The notes: generated by a model from the sequence alone, not told the origin. Shown: positions 43,707 through 52,873, counted from the first letter of the stretch. The stretch is 64,000 nucleotides of DNA from Bradyrhizobium sp. 4 (GCF_023100905.1 NZ_CP064686.1:5890001-5954000), one strand, 5' to 3'. Numbers and translations: made by a program.

Positions 43707-43713
43707 GGACCGC

Positions 43714-44727
43714 TCAGAAATCGATCTTCGCGTTCTCCCCATCGCGCAGGCTCGCAACGATCCCCTGCTCGATCTTGCGCGCCAGGATGGCGCGATAGTG
43801 GATGAAGTCGGCAAAATTGGCGCGGTCGCGCGTGAGAGCGTTGTCAACGCGATAGTTGATGAAATTGCTGCGCGGTCGGCCCGCGACCACTTTCTTCAGC
43901 GCGGCATCGCACGCGCTGCGCTCCAGGGCGGCTTCCGTGCCGGGTTTCGGCACGGTGGTCGCGAAGGTCGGCGGCACGATGATGACGACGGGCACACCGG
44001 CCGGCAATGTCCTGACGATATCTGCCAGCGCAGCGATCTCGGGAAATGTCGCCCGCATCTCGGCGGACAAGGACGGCGCCGGATCCCTGGGCCAGCCGAC
44101 CTCCTTGAATTGGCCCGGCGGCCAGATGTCCTCGTAGCTGACAAAGCCGTCAGGGTTCATCCGTGGTCGCCGGCCAAGGCCGATGCTGATGCGTTGAAAA
44201 GCGTGCTCGATGGCCTGCCATGAGATCAGACGCGCAGCGTAGGTGACGACGCTTCTGTCATAGAGCCAGTCGGGAAACGGGACGCCGCCCTCCTCCTTGA
44301 GCCGTGCATGCACGCACCAGCCGGGATCAGTCACGACCACCAGGGCACCGACCTCGCGGTGATTCCGCAGGAAGAAGTCCAGCACCGCGAGCTCCTGGCG
44401 GGGAAACGCACCGGTCATGTAGAGCTGCACGAATCGCAGGCCGGTCGCGCGCGACAGTTCCATCGGCTCGATCATCTGCGCCGTCGAATTGCCCAGGATC
44501 GCGGCATTGAAATCCGGATTTCGCGCGCGGCTCGCCGCCGTGATCTGAGTCAGACGATTATCGACGCCGTCGATGCCAAGCAGGCCGGGCTTGCCGCTGT
44601 CATAGGGATCGACCACCACCATCAGTGCGAGCACCAGCAGCGCAGCCCCGATCAGCGTGCCCAGACACGCGAGCAAGCTCCGACCCCAGCCGGGGTCGGT
44701 CTCAGAACTTGAAGTAGACGAAGTCAT
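43714..44727 (-). CDS. SGNH-like membrane-anchored protein (DltD/AlgX-like)
   Basis: Protein of 337 residues with one N-terminal membrane helix (about 17-40) and a large periplasmic domain. SGNH-type landmarks are present: GNS at 79-81 in AILGNSTAQM, where Ser81 would be the nucleophile, and DFIH at 307-310 (DxxH) for the Asp-His pair. The gene overlaps the end of the MBOAT gene by 26 bp, meaning coupled expression. Comparable single-pass proteins work with MBOATs in D-alanyl or O-acetyl transfer. The specific family and acceptor are unknown. Confidence 0.75.
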   Translation of the reverse strand: MTSSTSSSETDPGWGRSLLACLGTLIGAALLVLALMVVVDPYDSGKPGLLGIDGVDNRLTQITAASRARNPDFNAAILGNSTAQMIEPMELSRATGLRFVQLYMTGAFPRQELAVLDFFLRNHREVGALVVVTDPGWCVHARLKEEGGVPFPDWLYDRSVVTYAARLISWQAIEHAFQRISIGLGRRPRMNPDGFVSYEDIWPPGQFKEVGWPRDPAPSLSAEMRATFPEIAALADIVRTLPAGVPVVIIVPPTFATTVPKPGTEAALERSACDAALKKVVAGRPRSNFINYRVDNALTRDRANFADFIHYRAILARKIEQGIVASLRDGENAKIDF

Positions 44728-46084
44728 GGAGATCCCGACCACCCATGTGAAGCAGCAATGCGAATAGCCCAAGACCGAGCAGACCCGCGAGCCACGGATT
44801 GGGGCGACGCGTGAGCACCGCCACGATGTCCTGGCTCGCCGGCAGCAGGAAGGCGAACAGCGGCGCTACAATCAGCGGCCACAAATGCTTTCCGCGCTCG
44901 AGCGGCAGCGGCGAAACCAGCCCACAGAAGACATGCCATGCCGCCTCCACGGAGCCCGCGCGAAAAATCACGCCGGTCGCGAGCACGAAGAGCACGGTGA
45001 GCGTCCAGCCGAGCCATGACGGGAACTCCGGGCCATAGCGACGCCACAGCGTGCAGGCAACCAGCGCAAGCCCGTGCAGCACGCCCCACAACACGAAGGT
45101 CCAGCTCGCGCCGTGCCACAGGCCGCACAGCGCCATCGTGATCATCATCGCGCCGAAGAACTGGATCGGTAGCCAGTGCCGCGGCAAAAGACGCAGGTTG
45201 ACCAGCGGATAAAACACGTAGTCGCGCAGGAACAGCATCAAGGTGATGTGCCAGCGCTGCCAGAAATCCTGGATATTGGTCGAGCGCAGCGGCGCATTGA
45301 AATTGTACGGCAGCTGCACGCCGAACAGCAGACCAAGGCCGATCGCGATGTCGGAATAGCCGGAGAAATCGAATAGGATCTGGAAGGAGAAGCAGAAAGC
45401 AAGCCAGGCATCGCCGCTGGGCAAGGGCCCGTTCGCTGCCTGCGCGTAGATGGGATCGAGCAGATGCGCGAGGCCGTCGGCGATCACGATTTTTTCGAAC
45501 AGGCCGATCGCAATGAAGCAGGTCGCCACACAGAACTGGCGCTGCCAGCCCGGAACGTAGATCTGCCTGCCGAACTGATGCATCACCTCCGACCAGCGCG
45601 CCAGGGGGCCGGCGATCGCCTGCGGGAAGAAGGCGATGTAGAGCGCGTAGCGGTCGAGCGCATAGAGCGGCGCCCTGCCGCGCTTCAGATCGACCAGATA
45701 CATGATGTGGTGGAAGGTGAAGAAGGAGATGCCGAGCGGCAGCCCGACGTCGAGCACCGGCAACGTCGTACCCAGCGCGAGACCGAGATTGGCGAGAAGA
45801 AAGTTGGCGTATTTGAACAACGCCAGCACCGCGAGATCGAGCCCGATCACCAGCGTCAGCACCGCCGGCCACTTCACGCGCCCATAGGCGACCGAGGCGA
45901 GCCAGTTGATCGCGATCGAGCCGATCAGGAGCAGGATGAAGGACGGGCTGCCCCAGGCATAGAAGGCGAGCGACAGCGCGACCTGCACGCCGATGCGCAG
46001 ATGCGGATAGGGATCGGCCAAGCGATAGATCAGCAGCGCCGCGGGCAGGAAGACCAGGAGAAAGGGATAGTCGTTGAACAGCAT
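44702..46084 (-). CDS. MBOAT-family membrane O-acyltransferase (AlgI/DltB-like)
   Basis: Polytopic membrane enzyme of 460 residues. It has the standard start (MLFNDYPFLLVFLPAALLIY), GISFFTFHHIMYLVDLKRG, AFFPQAIAGPL, FSGYSDIAIGLGLLFGVQLP, and the two histidines: His279 in FWQRWHITL and catalytic His324 in GLWHGASW. It moves an acyl group through the membrane onto an extracytoplasmic acceptor. The overlapping downstream gene codes for the SGNH-like protein; a desaturase is encoded 45 bp upstream. Confidence 0.92.
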   Translation of the reverse strand: MLFNDYPFLLVFLPAALLIYRLADPYPHLRIGVQVALSLAFYAWGSPSFILLLIGSIAINWLASVAYGRVKWPAVLTLVIGLDLAVLALFKYANFLLANLGLALGTTLPVLDVGLPLGISFFTFHHIMYLVDLKRGRAPLYALDRYALYIAFFPQAIAGPLARWSEVMHQFGRQIYVPGWQRQFCVATCFIAIGLFEKIVIADGLAHLLDPIYAQAANGPLPSGDAWLAFCFSFQILFDFSGYSDIAIGLGLLFGVQLPYNFNAPLRSTNIQDFWQRWHITLMLFLRDYVFYPLVNLRLLPRHWLPIQFFGAMMITMALCGLWHGASWTFVLWGVLHGLALVACTLWRRYGPEFPSWLGWTLTVLFVLATGVIFRAGSVEAAWHVFCGLVSPLPLERGKHLWPLIVAPLFAFLLPASQDIVAVLTRRPNPWLAGLLGLGLFALLLHMGGRDLHDFVYFKF

Positions 46085-46129
46085 CGGTTCAAAGCCGCGC
46101 CATCGCCGGCGTGAGCCGGCGGATGATGC

Positions 46130-47038
46130 TCAGCCCGTTTCGAGGTCGGGCGCAGCGTCGCCCGGCTGCCGCAGCATGCGTCGCGCAATCTTCTCCTCGC
46201 TCGGCACCTTGACGTCCCAGGCCAGTCCCAGCGCTTCCAGCGCCCGGATAAAGATGAAGCCGGGATCGAACTCGAACCAGCGCAGGCCGAAGGCCGCGGA
46301 ATAGGGAAAGGCGTGGTGGTTGTTGTGCCAGCCCTCGCCCCAGGCGAGCCAGGCCATCACGCCGAGATTGCGGCTGTTGTCGTCGCGAGTGACGAAAGGC
46401 CGCGCGCCAAAGCTGTGCATCACGGAGTTGATGGCGGACATGGTCTGCTCGACCACGAACATGCGCACCACGCCGCCCCAGAGCAAGCCGGTGAGTGCGC
46501 CCCACAGGCTCATGGTGGCGAGGCCGCCGATCGCGGCCGGCAGCACCAGGCCGAGACCGACCCAACTGTGATAGTAGCTGTTGACGGCAACCAGCCTGCG
46601 ATCCGCCATCAGATCCGGGACATAGTGCGCAACGTTGGGATAGTCGTGCTCAATCATCCAGGTCAAATGCGCGTGCAGGAAGCCGCGCAGGCGGCCGAAC
46701 GCGCCCTCGCCGTGCAGCCGCGGCGAATGCAGATCGCCGTCGTGATCGGACAATTCGTGGTGCCGGCGGTGCATTGCCGCCCAGGACAGCATGGGGCCGC
46801 GGCCGGCCATCGATCCCATCACGACCAGGATCGCACTCATCGCTGTGGAGGTCGCGAAGGCGCGGTGGGTGAAGAGCCGGTGATAGCCAACGGTAAGGCC
46901 GAGGCCGGTAACAAGCCAGAAGCCGACGAACAAGCCAAGCTCCATCGCGCCGATCGGGCGGTAGTACAGAAGGACCAGCGCCAGCAGCGTGCCGACGAAG
47001 GGCAAAACGTCGAAGATGATGAAATGCCGGCGCTGCAT
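46130..47038 (-). CDS. Membrane fatty acid desaturase
   Basis: Integral membrane di-iron desaturase of about 302 residues. The three histidine boxes are HRLFTH (53-58), HRRHH (90-94) and HNNHH in GEGWHNNHHAF near 250. This is the acyl-CoA/acyl-lipid delta-9 type. It introduces a double bond into a fatty acyl chain in the membrane. GTG 47089 is an alternative start. It is the first gene of a minus-strand run with the MBOAT and SGNH-like genes, so it may supply or modify their acyl chain. Confidence 0.87.
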   Translation of the reverse strand: MQRRHFIIFDVLPFVGTLLALVLLYYRPIGAMELGLFVGFWLVTGLGLTVGYHRLFTHRAFATSTAMSAILVVMGSMAGRGPMLSWAAMHRRHHELSDHDGDLHSPRLHGEGAFGRLRGFLHAHLTWMIEHDYPNVAHYVPDLMADRRLVAVNSYYHSWVGLGLVLPAAIGGLATMSLWGALTGLLWGGVVRMFVVEQTMSAINSVMHSFGARPFVTRDDNSRNLGVMAWLAWGEGWHNNHHAFPYSAAFGLRWFEFDPGFIFIRALEALGLAWDVKVPSEEKIARRMLRQPGDAAPDLETG

Positions 47039-47250
47039 CCGGCGAAAATGCCGGCTGCGGATAATTCGATGATCGCGTTGCTGCTGCACGGGCGGGATTC
47101 CAGGGCACCGACTATGAGTACATACCCCCGCGCTGGCCGCAACCCAAGCCACCGCCCAAGGTTTCAACAGCCACGAAAACCTATACAATCGTCCGGACGC
47201 GCCAAAACGCGTTGAAATATCGCCCCTTTCCCCTTGCCCCACGAGCCGCC

Positions 47251-48246
47251 ATGCCGTCACGTGCTGCGACGATCTTGACCGTACTGACACTTCTCATTGC
47301 GGGACCGGCCATGGCATTTGATTCGGCTTTCGACCTCGAGGCCCATCGCGGCGGGCGGGCGCTGCTGCCGGAAAACACGCTTCCGGCCTTCGCCAATGCG
47401 CTGTCGATGGGCGTGGACACGCTGGAGCTCGACGTCGGCATCACCGCCGACGGAGAAGTCGTCGTGTCGCATGAGCGCGGGCTCAACCCTGATATCACGC
47501 GGGATGCGAGCGGCGCCTATGTCGCGGCCCCCGGCACGCCCTTCGTGAAACTGCGGCTCGCCGATATCAGGACCTATGACGTCGGCGAGATCCGGCCAGA
47601 CAGCCCTTACGCGAAGCAATTCCCCGACCAGCGCGCCATGCCCGGGACCCGCATTCCGACCTTGAACGAGCTGTTCGCGCTGGTGCGCAAATCCGGCAAT
47701 ACGCGCGTGCGCTTCAACATCGAGACCAAGATCGATCCGAACCATCCGGAAGAGACGCTCGATCCGCAAGCTTTCGTCACCAGGCTGCTCGCCCTGATCG
47801 AAGCCGAAAAGTTCTCCGACCGCGTCATGATCCAGTCGTTCGACTGGCGGACTCTGTTGCTCGTCCAGCAGCGGGCACCGAAGATGCCGACGGTGTACCT
47901 GACGCTCCAGCGCGGCTCGAGCCAGACGGTGGCGCTGGACAAGGCGACCATCTGGACGGCAGGATTCAGCCCGGCCGATCATGGCGGGTCGCTGCCCCGG
48001 ACCATCAAGGCTGCGGGCGGCACGGTCTGGTCGCCCTATTTCGGCGATGTGACCGCGGCGCTGATCGCCGAGGCCCATGCGCTCGGGCTGCGTGTCGTGG
48101 TCTGGACGGTCAACAAGCCCGAGGACATGACGCGCATGATCGAGATCGGCGTCGACGGGATCATCTCCGACAGGCCCGATTTGTTGCGACAGGTCGCGGG
48201 CGAGAAAGCAATTGCGTTGCCCGCGGCGACGCCGGTGGAGCCGTAG
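47251..48246 (+). CDS. Glycerophosphodiester phosphodiesterase
   Basis: Periplasmic enzyme of 331 residues. The signal peptide covers about 1-22 (LTVLTLLIAGPAMA). Catalytic features: EAHRGGRALLPENTLPAF with the first His, ELDVGITADG, and VVVSHERGLNP with the second His. It releases glycerol-3-phosphate from deacylated phospholipids, as does GlpQ. A TTG at 47212 could start a longer leader but is unlikely. The stop is 9 bp from the convergent gene. Confidence 0.9.
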   Translation: MPSRAATILTVLTLLIAGPAMAFDSAFDLEAHRGGRALLPENTLPAFANALSMGVDTLELDVGITADGEVVVSHERGLNPDITRDASGAYVAAPGTPFVKLRLADIRTYDVGEIRPDSPYAKQFPDQRAMPGTRIPTLNELFALVRKSGNTRVRFNIETKIDPNHPEETLDPQAFVTRLLALIEAEKFSDRVMIQSFDWRTLLLVQQRAPKMPTVYLTLQRGSSQTVALDKATIWTAGFSPADHGGSLPRTIKAAGGTVWSPYFGDVTAALIAEAHALGLRVVVWTVNKPEDMTRMIEIGVDGIISDRPDLLRQVAGEKAIALPAATPVEP

Positions 48247-48255
48247 AAGCGGGCC

Positions 48256-50535
48256 TTACTCCCCGTCCCGCAAGCGCCGGTACAGCGCGCCCAAAATGTT
48301 GGAGTAATCGTCGGTCCAGACCCGCACCCTGTCGTCGGCCTCGGTCTGCTCCCATGATTTCGACGATGCGAGCCTGCCGACGTCGGCATCCTCGCGGGCG
48401 GAGATGACGACGTCGGTCGAGAAGATGTAGTCACCATCGCGCCCCGAATCCTCGTTGTAGACCCAGCTCTTGAGATCGTTGGCATCGGCGATGCCGACCA
48501 CGACGGTCTCGAGATCGAGGTGGCGGTTGGAGACGTGCATCACCACGGCGCCGTGCGGAGCGAGCTTGTCCTTGTAGATCTTCATCGCCTCTTCGGTCGC
48601 AAGATGGATCGGGATCGCATCGGACGAATAGGCGTCGACGATGATGAGATCATAGGCGCCGTCCGGCTCCTTCGCGAAGGTGAGGCGGGCATCGCCGATC
48701 ACCGGCTTCAGGCCCGGCATGCAGCTCGAGATGTAGCGGAAATTCTTCGGATCGCTTGCCGCGTCGACCATGGACTGATCGATCTCGAAGAAGGTCCAGC
48801 TTTCGCCCGGCTCCGCGGCGCAGGCGAGCGTGCCCGATCCGACGCCGATCGCCGCGACCTTCAACGGAGCGCCCTTGCGTTCCCGGATCGCGCTGACGGC
48901 CTGACCGATGCCGCCATCCCTGTGATAGTAGGTGATCGGCTCGGGCCGGCCGGTGACCGGCGTGCCGTCATTGTTGAGGAAACGCTCGGCGCCGTGGATC
49001 GTGGTGCCGTGCATCAGCACATGGAAATAGCCGCCGGGCGTCACCACGATCTTGTGCACGCCGAAGAAGCTGCGCACCGTGGTGACGCGGCCTTCGTCCG
49101 CCGGATAAACCCGGATCAACGCCAGCGCCAGCGCGAAGGTGGCGAATATCTTCCAGCGGCCGGCGTTGACCGCCAGCGCCAGCAGCGCGGCGAGCACGCC
49201 GACGCCGCTGGCCAGCCAGACGCGGTGATCCTCGAACCAGCTCGACAGGGCGCCCGTCGTGGCAAAGGGCGCAACGAGCACGACGACCAGCGCGGCAAGC
49301 GCCAGCCAATACCATTTGACGATGCCCGCCAGCCGCTCGTTCGCCGGCGGCCGGCACAGCGCGGCAAGCGCAACCAGGATCGGATATTCCGCGATCCAGG
49401 AGAATGTGAACGGCGCGACGAGCCCTGCGAACAGGCCGCCGACCATGCCGCCGAACGACAGCGCGACATAGAATCCGGTGAGATATTTCGCGGCCGGCCG
49501 GGTCCGCGCCAATTCGCCGTGGCAGGCCATGGCGATGACGAAGAAGCACAATTGATGGCCGCCGAGCGTCAGCAGCAGGTTCTGTTCGCCGCCGAAGGCC
49601 AGCAGGAAGACGACGCCCGCGATCGCGACCGGCTGCAGCATCAGCATCCATTTGTGCGGCAGCAGCGGCCGCGACTGGAACACCACCACCCAGGTCAAGA
49701 GGTACAGCGACAACGGCAGCACCCACAGCAGCGGCGCGGCCGCGACGTCGGTCGAGATGTGCGCGGTGACGGCGATGAGCAGGCCGGACGGCACTCCGGC
49801 GAGGAATATCCAGCGCAGCCGCGTCATGAAACCGGGCGCCGGCGCATTCAAATCCTCGGTTCGTGCATCGACCAGGGCCAGCTTCGGCGAGCGCAACAGC
49901 AGCACGCCGCATGCTGCGATTAGGAGGATCAGAATGCCGTAACCGCCGGTCCAGAGCCGGTTCTGCGTGTGCAGCGTGAACATCGGCTCCAGCAGGAACG
50001 GATAGGACAGCAGGGCGAGGAAGCTGCCGATGTTGGAGGACGCATAGAGGAAATAGGGATCATGTCCGGCAGGATGCCCGGTGCGGACGAACCAGGCCTG
50101 CAGCAACGGATTGTTGGCGGCGAGGGCGAAGAACGGCAGCCCGATCGAGATCACGAACAGGCCGAGCAGCCAGACCGCGTAGCCCGAAGCGGGCGGATCG
50201 CCATAGGCGGAGGCGATGCCGAGCGGCAGCGTGGCAAAGGCCGCGATCAGCAGCAGGAGATGCACCACCACGGGAACGATGCGGTTCCTCACCTGCATCA
50301 ACAAATGCGCATAGGCGTAGCCCGCCAGCAGCAGCGACTGGAAGAACACCATCGCCACCGACCACACCGCCGGCGAGCCGCCGAGCCGCGGCAGGACCAT
50401 CTTGGTGAACAGCGGCTGCACCGAGAACAGCAATAGCGCGCTGACGAAGATCGCGGCGGTGTAGACCGTCAGCAGCAGCCGGTTGCGTGACGAGGACGGC
50501 TGCTCCGTGGCGGCGGGTTGCACGATCGAATCCAT
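48256..50535 (-). CDS. Membrane protein fused to a spermidine synthase-like domain
   Basis: Protein of 759 residues. The first about 470 residues form 12 or more membrane helices (from FVSALLLFSVQPLFTKMVLP). The last about 230 residues are a SAM-binding spermidine synthase-like domain: AAIGVGSGTLACAAEPGE (near 585) and DLIIVDAYSSDAIPIHLATE. This fused family is known in bacteria but its reaction has not been settled. The start was set at 50535 so that the first helix lies near the N-terminus. Confidence 0.85.
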   Translation of the reverse strand: MDSIVQPAATEQPSSSRNRLLLTVYTAAIFVSALLLFSVQPLFTKMVLPRLGGSPAVWSVAMVFFQSLLLAGYAYAHLLMQVRNRIVPVVVHLLLLIAAFATLPLGIASAYGDPPASGYAVWLLGLFVISIGLPFFALAANNPLLQAWFVRTGHPAGHDPYFLYASSNIGSFLALLSYPFLLEPMFTLHTQNRLWTGGYGILILLIAACGVLLLRSPKLALVDARTEDLNAPAPGFMTRLRWIFLAGVPSGLLIAVTAHISTDVAAAPLLWVLPLSLYLLTWVVVFQSRPLLPHKWMLMLQPVAIAGVVFLLAFGGEQNLLLTLGGHQLCFFVIAMACHGELARTRPAAKYLTGFYVALSFGGMVGGLFAGLVAPFTFSWIAEYPILVALAALCRPPANERLAGIVKWYWLALAALVVVLVAPFATTGALSSWFEDHRVWLASGVGVLAALLALAVNAGRWKIFATFALALALIRVYPADEGRVTTVRSFFGVHKIVVTPGGYFHVLMHGTTIHGAERFLNNDGTPVTGRPEPITYYHRDGGIGQAVSAIRERKGAPLKVAAIGVGSGTLACAAEPGESWTFFEIDQSMVDAASDPKNFRYISSCMPGLKPVIGDARLTFAKEPDGAYDLIIVDAYSSDAIPIHLATEEAMKIYKDKLAPHGAVVMHVSNRHLDLETVVVGIADANDLKSWVYNEDSGRDGDYIFSTDVVISAREDADVGRLASSKSWEQTEADDRVRVWTDDYSNILGALYRRLRDGE

Positions 50536-50710
50536 GGAAGCTCCAGCATATCCCGGCGGGCGCCGGGCGCGCGCAATGGAGCACAAGGCGCCTGAACGAG
50601 CAATAAAGGCTCTCGTGATGTTGCAGCGGGGAATGCTTCATATACAGATGTCATTCCGAACCGGGGCGCTCAGACCGTCCCGGAATGACCGTGGAACAGC
50701 TTGCACCTTC

Positions 50711-52321
50711 ATGATCGAAACCGACGTCATCATCATCGGCGCTGGCCATAACGGCCTCACCTGCGCGGCCTATCTCGCGATGGCCGGCTTGCGCGTGCGC
50801 GTGGTCGAGCGCCGCAAGGTGGTCGGCGGGGCCGCGGTCACGGAGGAGTTTCATCCGGGCTTCCGCAATTCGGTCGCGGCCTACACCGTGAGCCTGCTTA
50901 ATCCGCAAGTGGTCCGCGACTTGAAGCTGGCCGAACAGGGCCTGCGCATCGTTGAACGACGCGCGCAGAATTTTCTGCCTGCTCCCGACGGCAGCTATCT
51001 CCTCACTGGCGAGGGGCGGACGCAGGCATCCGTCGCACGGCTGAGCGCGCGCGACGCAAACGCGCTCGACGGGTTTTCGCGCGAGCTGGAAGATATCGCC
51101 GACGTGCTCCGGCAATTCGTGCTGCGCGCGCCGCCAAACCTGCTCGATGGCTTCGGCACGGCCTCGATCCGCGAGGCCGTGAACGCATTCCAGAGCGCCA
51201 ACATCCTGCGCGGGTTGTCTCTGGAGCAGAGCCGCAGCCTGCTCGATCTCTTCACCCGCTCGGCCGGCGAGATGCTGGACGAACGTTTCGAGCATGATCT
51301 GGTCAAGGCGCTGTTCGGCTTCGATGCCATCGTCGGCAATTATGCCAGCCCTTACGCCGCGGGCTCGGCCTATGTGATGCTGCACCACGCCTTCGGCGAG
51401 GTGAACGGCAAGAAGGGCGTCTGGGGTCACGCTATCGGCGGCATGGGCGCGATCACGCAAGCCATGGCGCGCGCCGCACGCGACCGCGGCGTCGTGATCG
51501 ACACCGATGCGGGCGTGCGCGAGGTCATCGTCGAGCGCGACCGCGCGGTCGGCGTGGCGCTGGAGAACGGCACGACCATCCGCGCGAAATATGTCGCAGC
51601 CAACGTCAATCCGAAGCTGCTCTATACGCGGCTGGTCTCCGCCGATGCGCTTCCCCAAACTTTCCTCGACCGCATCCGGCACTGGAAGAACGGCTCCGGC
51701 ACCTTCCGCATGAACGTGGCGCTGGACCGCCTGCCCTCCTTTACGGCGCTGCCGGGCGACGGCGATCATCTCACCTCGGGCATCATCCTGGCCCCTGATC
51801 TCGGCTACATGGACCGCGCCTTTCTCGATGCCCGGGCGCACGGCTGGAGCCGAGAGCCCGTCGTGGAAATGCTGATCCCCTCGACGCTCGATGATACGCT
51901 CGCGCCCGCAGGACAGCATGTCGCAAGCCTGTTCTGCCAGCACGTGGCGCCGGAGCTTCCCGATGGAAAGTCGTGGGACGACCATCGTGAAGAAGTTGCC
52001 GACCTCATGATCGCGACGGTGGACAAATACGCGCCGGGTTTTGCGACAAGCGTGCTCGGCCGCCAGATCCTGTCACCGCTCGACCTCGAACGGCAGTTCG
52101 GCCTGCTCGGCGGCGACATCTTCCACGGCGCGCTGACGCTGAACCAGCTGTTCTCGGCCCGGCCGATGCTGGGCCATGCCGATTATCGCGGACCCGTGAG
52201 GGGCCTCTATCATTGCGGCTCCGGCGCCCATCCCGGCGGCGGCGTCACCGGCGCCCCCGGCCACAACGCCGCGCAGGCGATTTTGAGGGATCACCGGTCG
52301 TTGTTCGGAAGCCGTGGATAA
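50711..52321 (+). CDS. Phytoene desaturase-like FAD-dependent oxidoreductase
   Basis: Flavoprotein of 536 residues. The FAD motif is DVIIIGAGHNGLTCAAYLA (5-23), followed by VVERRKVVGGAAVTEEF. The end carries the second FAD contact (GSGAHPGGGVTGAPGHNAA). It belongs to the carotenoid-isomerase/phytoene dehydrogenase-related family. No phytoene synthase or other carotenoid gene is near, so a carotenoid role is uncertain. The TAA stop is part of the first DnaA-box-like motif in the next region. Confidence 0.85.
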   Translation: MIETDVIIIGAGHNGLTCAAYLAMAGLRVRVVERRKVVGGAAVTEEFHPGFRNSVAAYTVSLLNPQVVRDLKLAEQGLRIVERRAQNFLPAPDGSYLLTGEGRTQASVARLSARDANALDGFSRELEDIADVLRQFVLRAPPNLLDGFGTASIREAVNAFQSANILRGLSLEQSRSLLDLFTRSAGEMLDERFEHDLVKALFGFDAIVGNYASPYAAGSAYVMLHHAFGEVNGKKGVWGHAIGGMGAITQAMARAARDRGVVIDTDAGVREVIVERDRAVGVALENGTTIRAKYVAANVNPKLLYTRLVSADALPQTFLDRIRHWKNGSGTFRMNVALDRLPSFTALPGDGDHLTSGIILAPDLGYMDRAFLDARAHGWSREPVVEMLIPSTLDDTLAPAGQHVASLFCQHVAPELPDGKSWDDHREEVADLMIATVDKYAPGFATSVLGRQILSPLDLERQFGLLGGDIFHGALTLNQLFSARPMLGHADYRGPVRGLYHCGSGAHPGGGVTGAPGHNAAQAILRDHRSLFGSRG

Positions 52322-52446
52322 GCCTGTGGATGGGCTGTGGACAGACTGTTGGCAAAGCTGTGAAGGCGCGGTGGGTTACGCTCCTCCAAAGCCAGTGCAA
52401 GTCGGTGGAAAATCCGGGGATGAACGGCGGGATAATCCGTGGACAA
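52313..52446. promoter_or_regulatory. Cluster of DnaA-box-like motifs
   Basis: At least four near matches to the reverse complement of the DnaA box (TGTGGATAA): CGTGGATAA at 52313-52321, TGTGGATGG at 52325-52333, TGTGGACAG at 52336-52344 and CGTGGACAA at 52438-52446. The first three recur at 11-12 bp. Weaker GTGGA/GTGAA/GTGGG versions continue at about the same spacing. It starts at the oxidoreductase stop codon and runs into a gene-free region, so it may bind DnaA or another protein. Confidence 0.5.
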
Positions 52447-52599
52447 AGCCCGGAAAAACCAGCGGGTAAGCCTGTGGGCATTCTGTGCAAGCCAATCCCC
52501 AAACACGACTTCGCCCGTCAAGGGGCAATTCCCCCGACGGGCGCGGCTCGAAAGCAGTCGTATGGAGAATTGGCCCCGCCGGCAACTGGGAGGCGGAAA

Positions 52600-52764
52600 T
52601 TACTTCAAGGAGCTGCTAATCGAAGTGAACTTGTCGTTCATGGTGGTGCCCAGGCCGTTCACCACGGTAATGATCGCCAGCGCAATGCCGGCTGCGATCA
52701 GGCCGTACTCGATTGCGGTTGCACCTGAATCGTCGGTCCAGAACTTCAAAATCATGCGCTTCAA
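52600..52764 (-). CDS. Flp/Fap-type pilin component
   Basis: Pilin of 54 residues, or 51 with the ATG at 52755. It has the Flp hallmark: DDSGATAIEYGLIAAGIALA, where prepilin peptidase cuts after the Gly, followed by a single hydrophobic helix and TSISSSLK. AGGAGG lies 6 bp before a TTG at 52764 but 15 bp before the ATG, so TTG is the likely start. No tad/cpa assembly genes are in the window, so it is a lone pilin. Confidence 0.88.
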   Translation of the reverse strand: MKRMILKFWTDDSGATAIEYGLIAAGIALAIITVVNGLGTTMNDKFTSISSSLK

Positions 52765-52873
52765 GTCTCGCCTCCTATTCCATTTCAAGCTGTGTGGGTT
52801 GCCCAACACCCGCAAATCTACGTGGTACAACCTGCGGTCGGGTTAACCTCGTGAATGCAAGTTATCGGAAAAA

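Noticed and set aside
52313..52446. Chromosome origin of replication
   Set aside because: The DnaA-box-like motifs are imperfect, no AT-rich unwinding region is present, and none of the usual origin neighbours is in the window.
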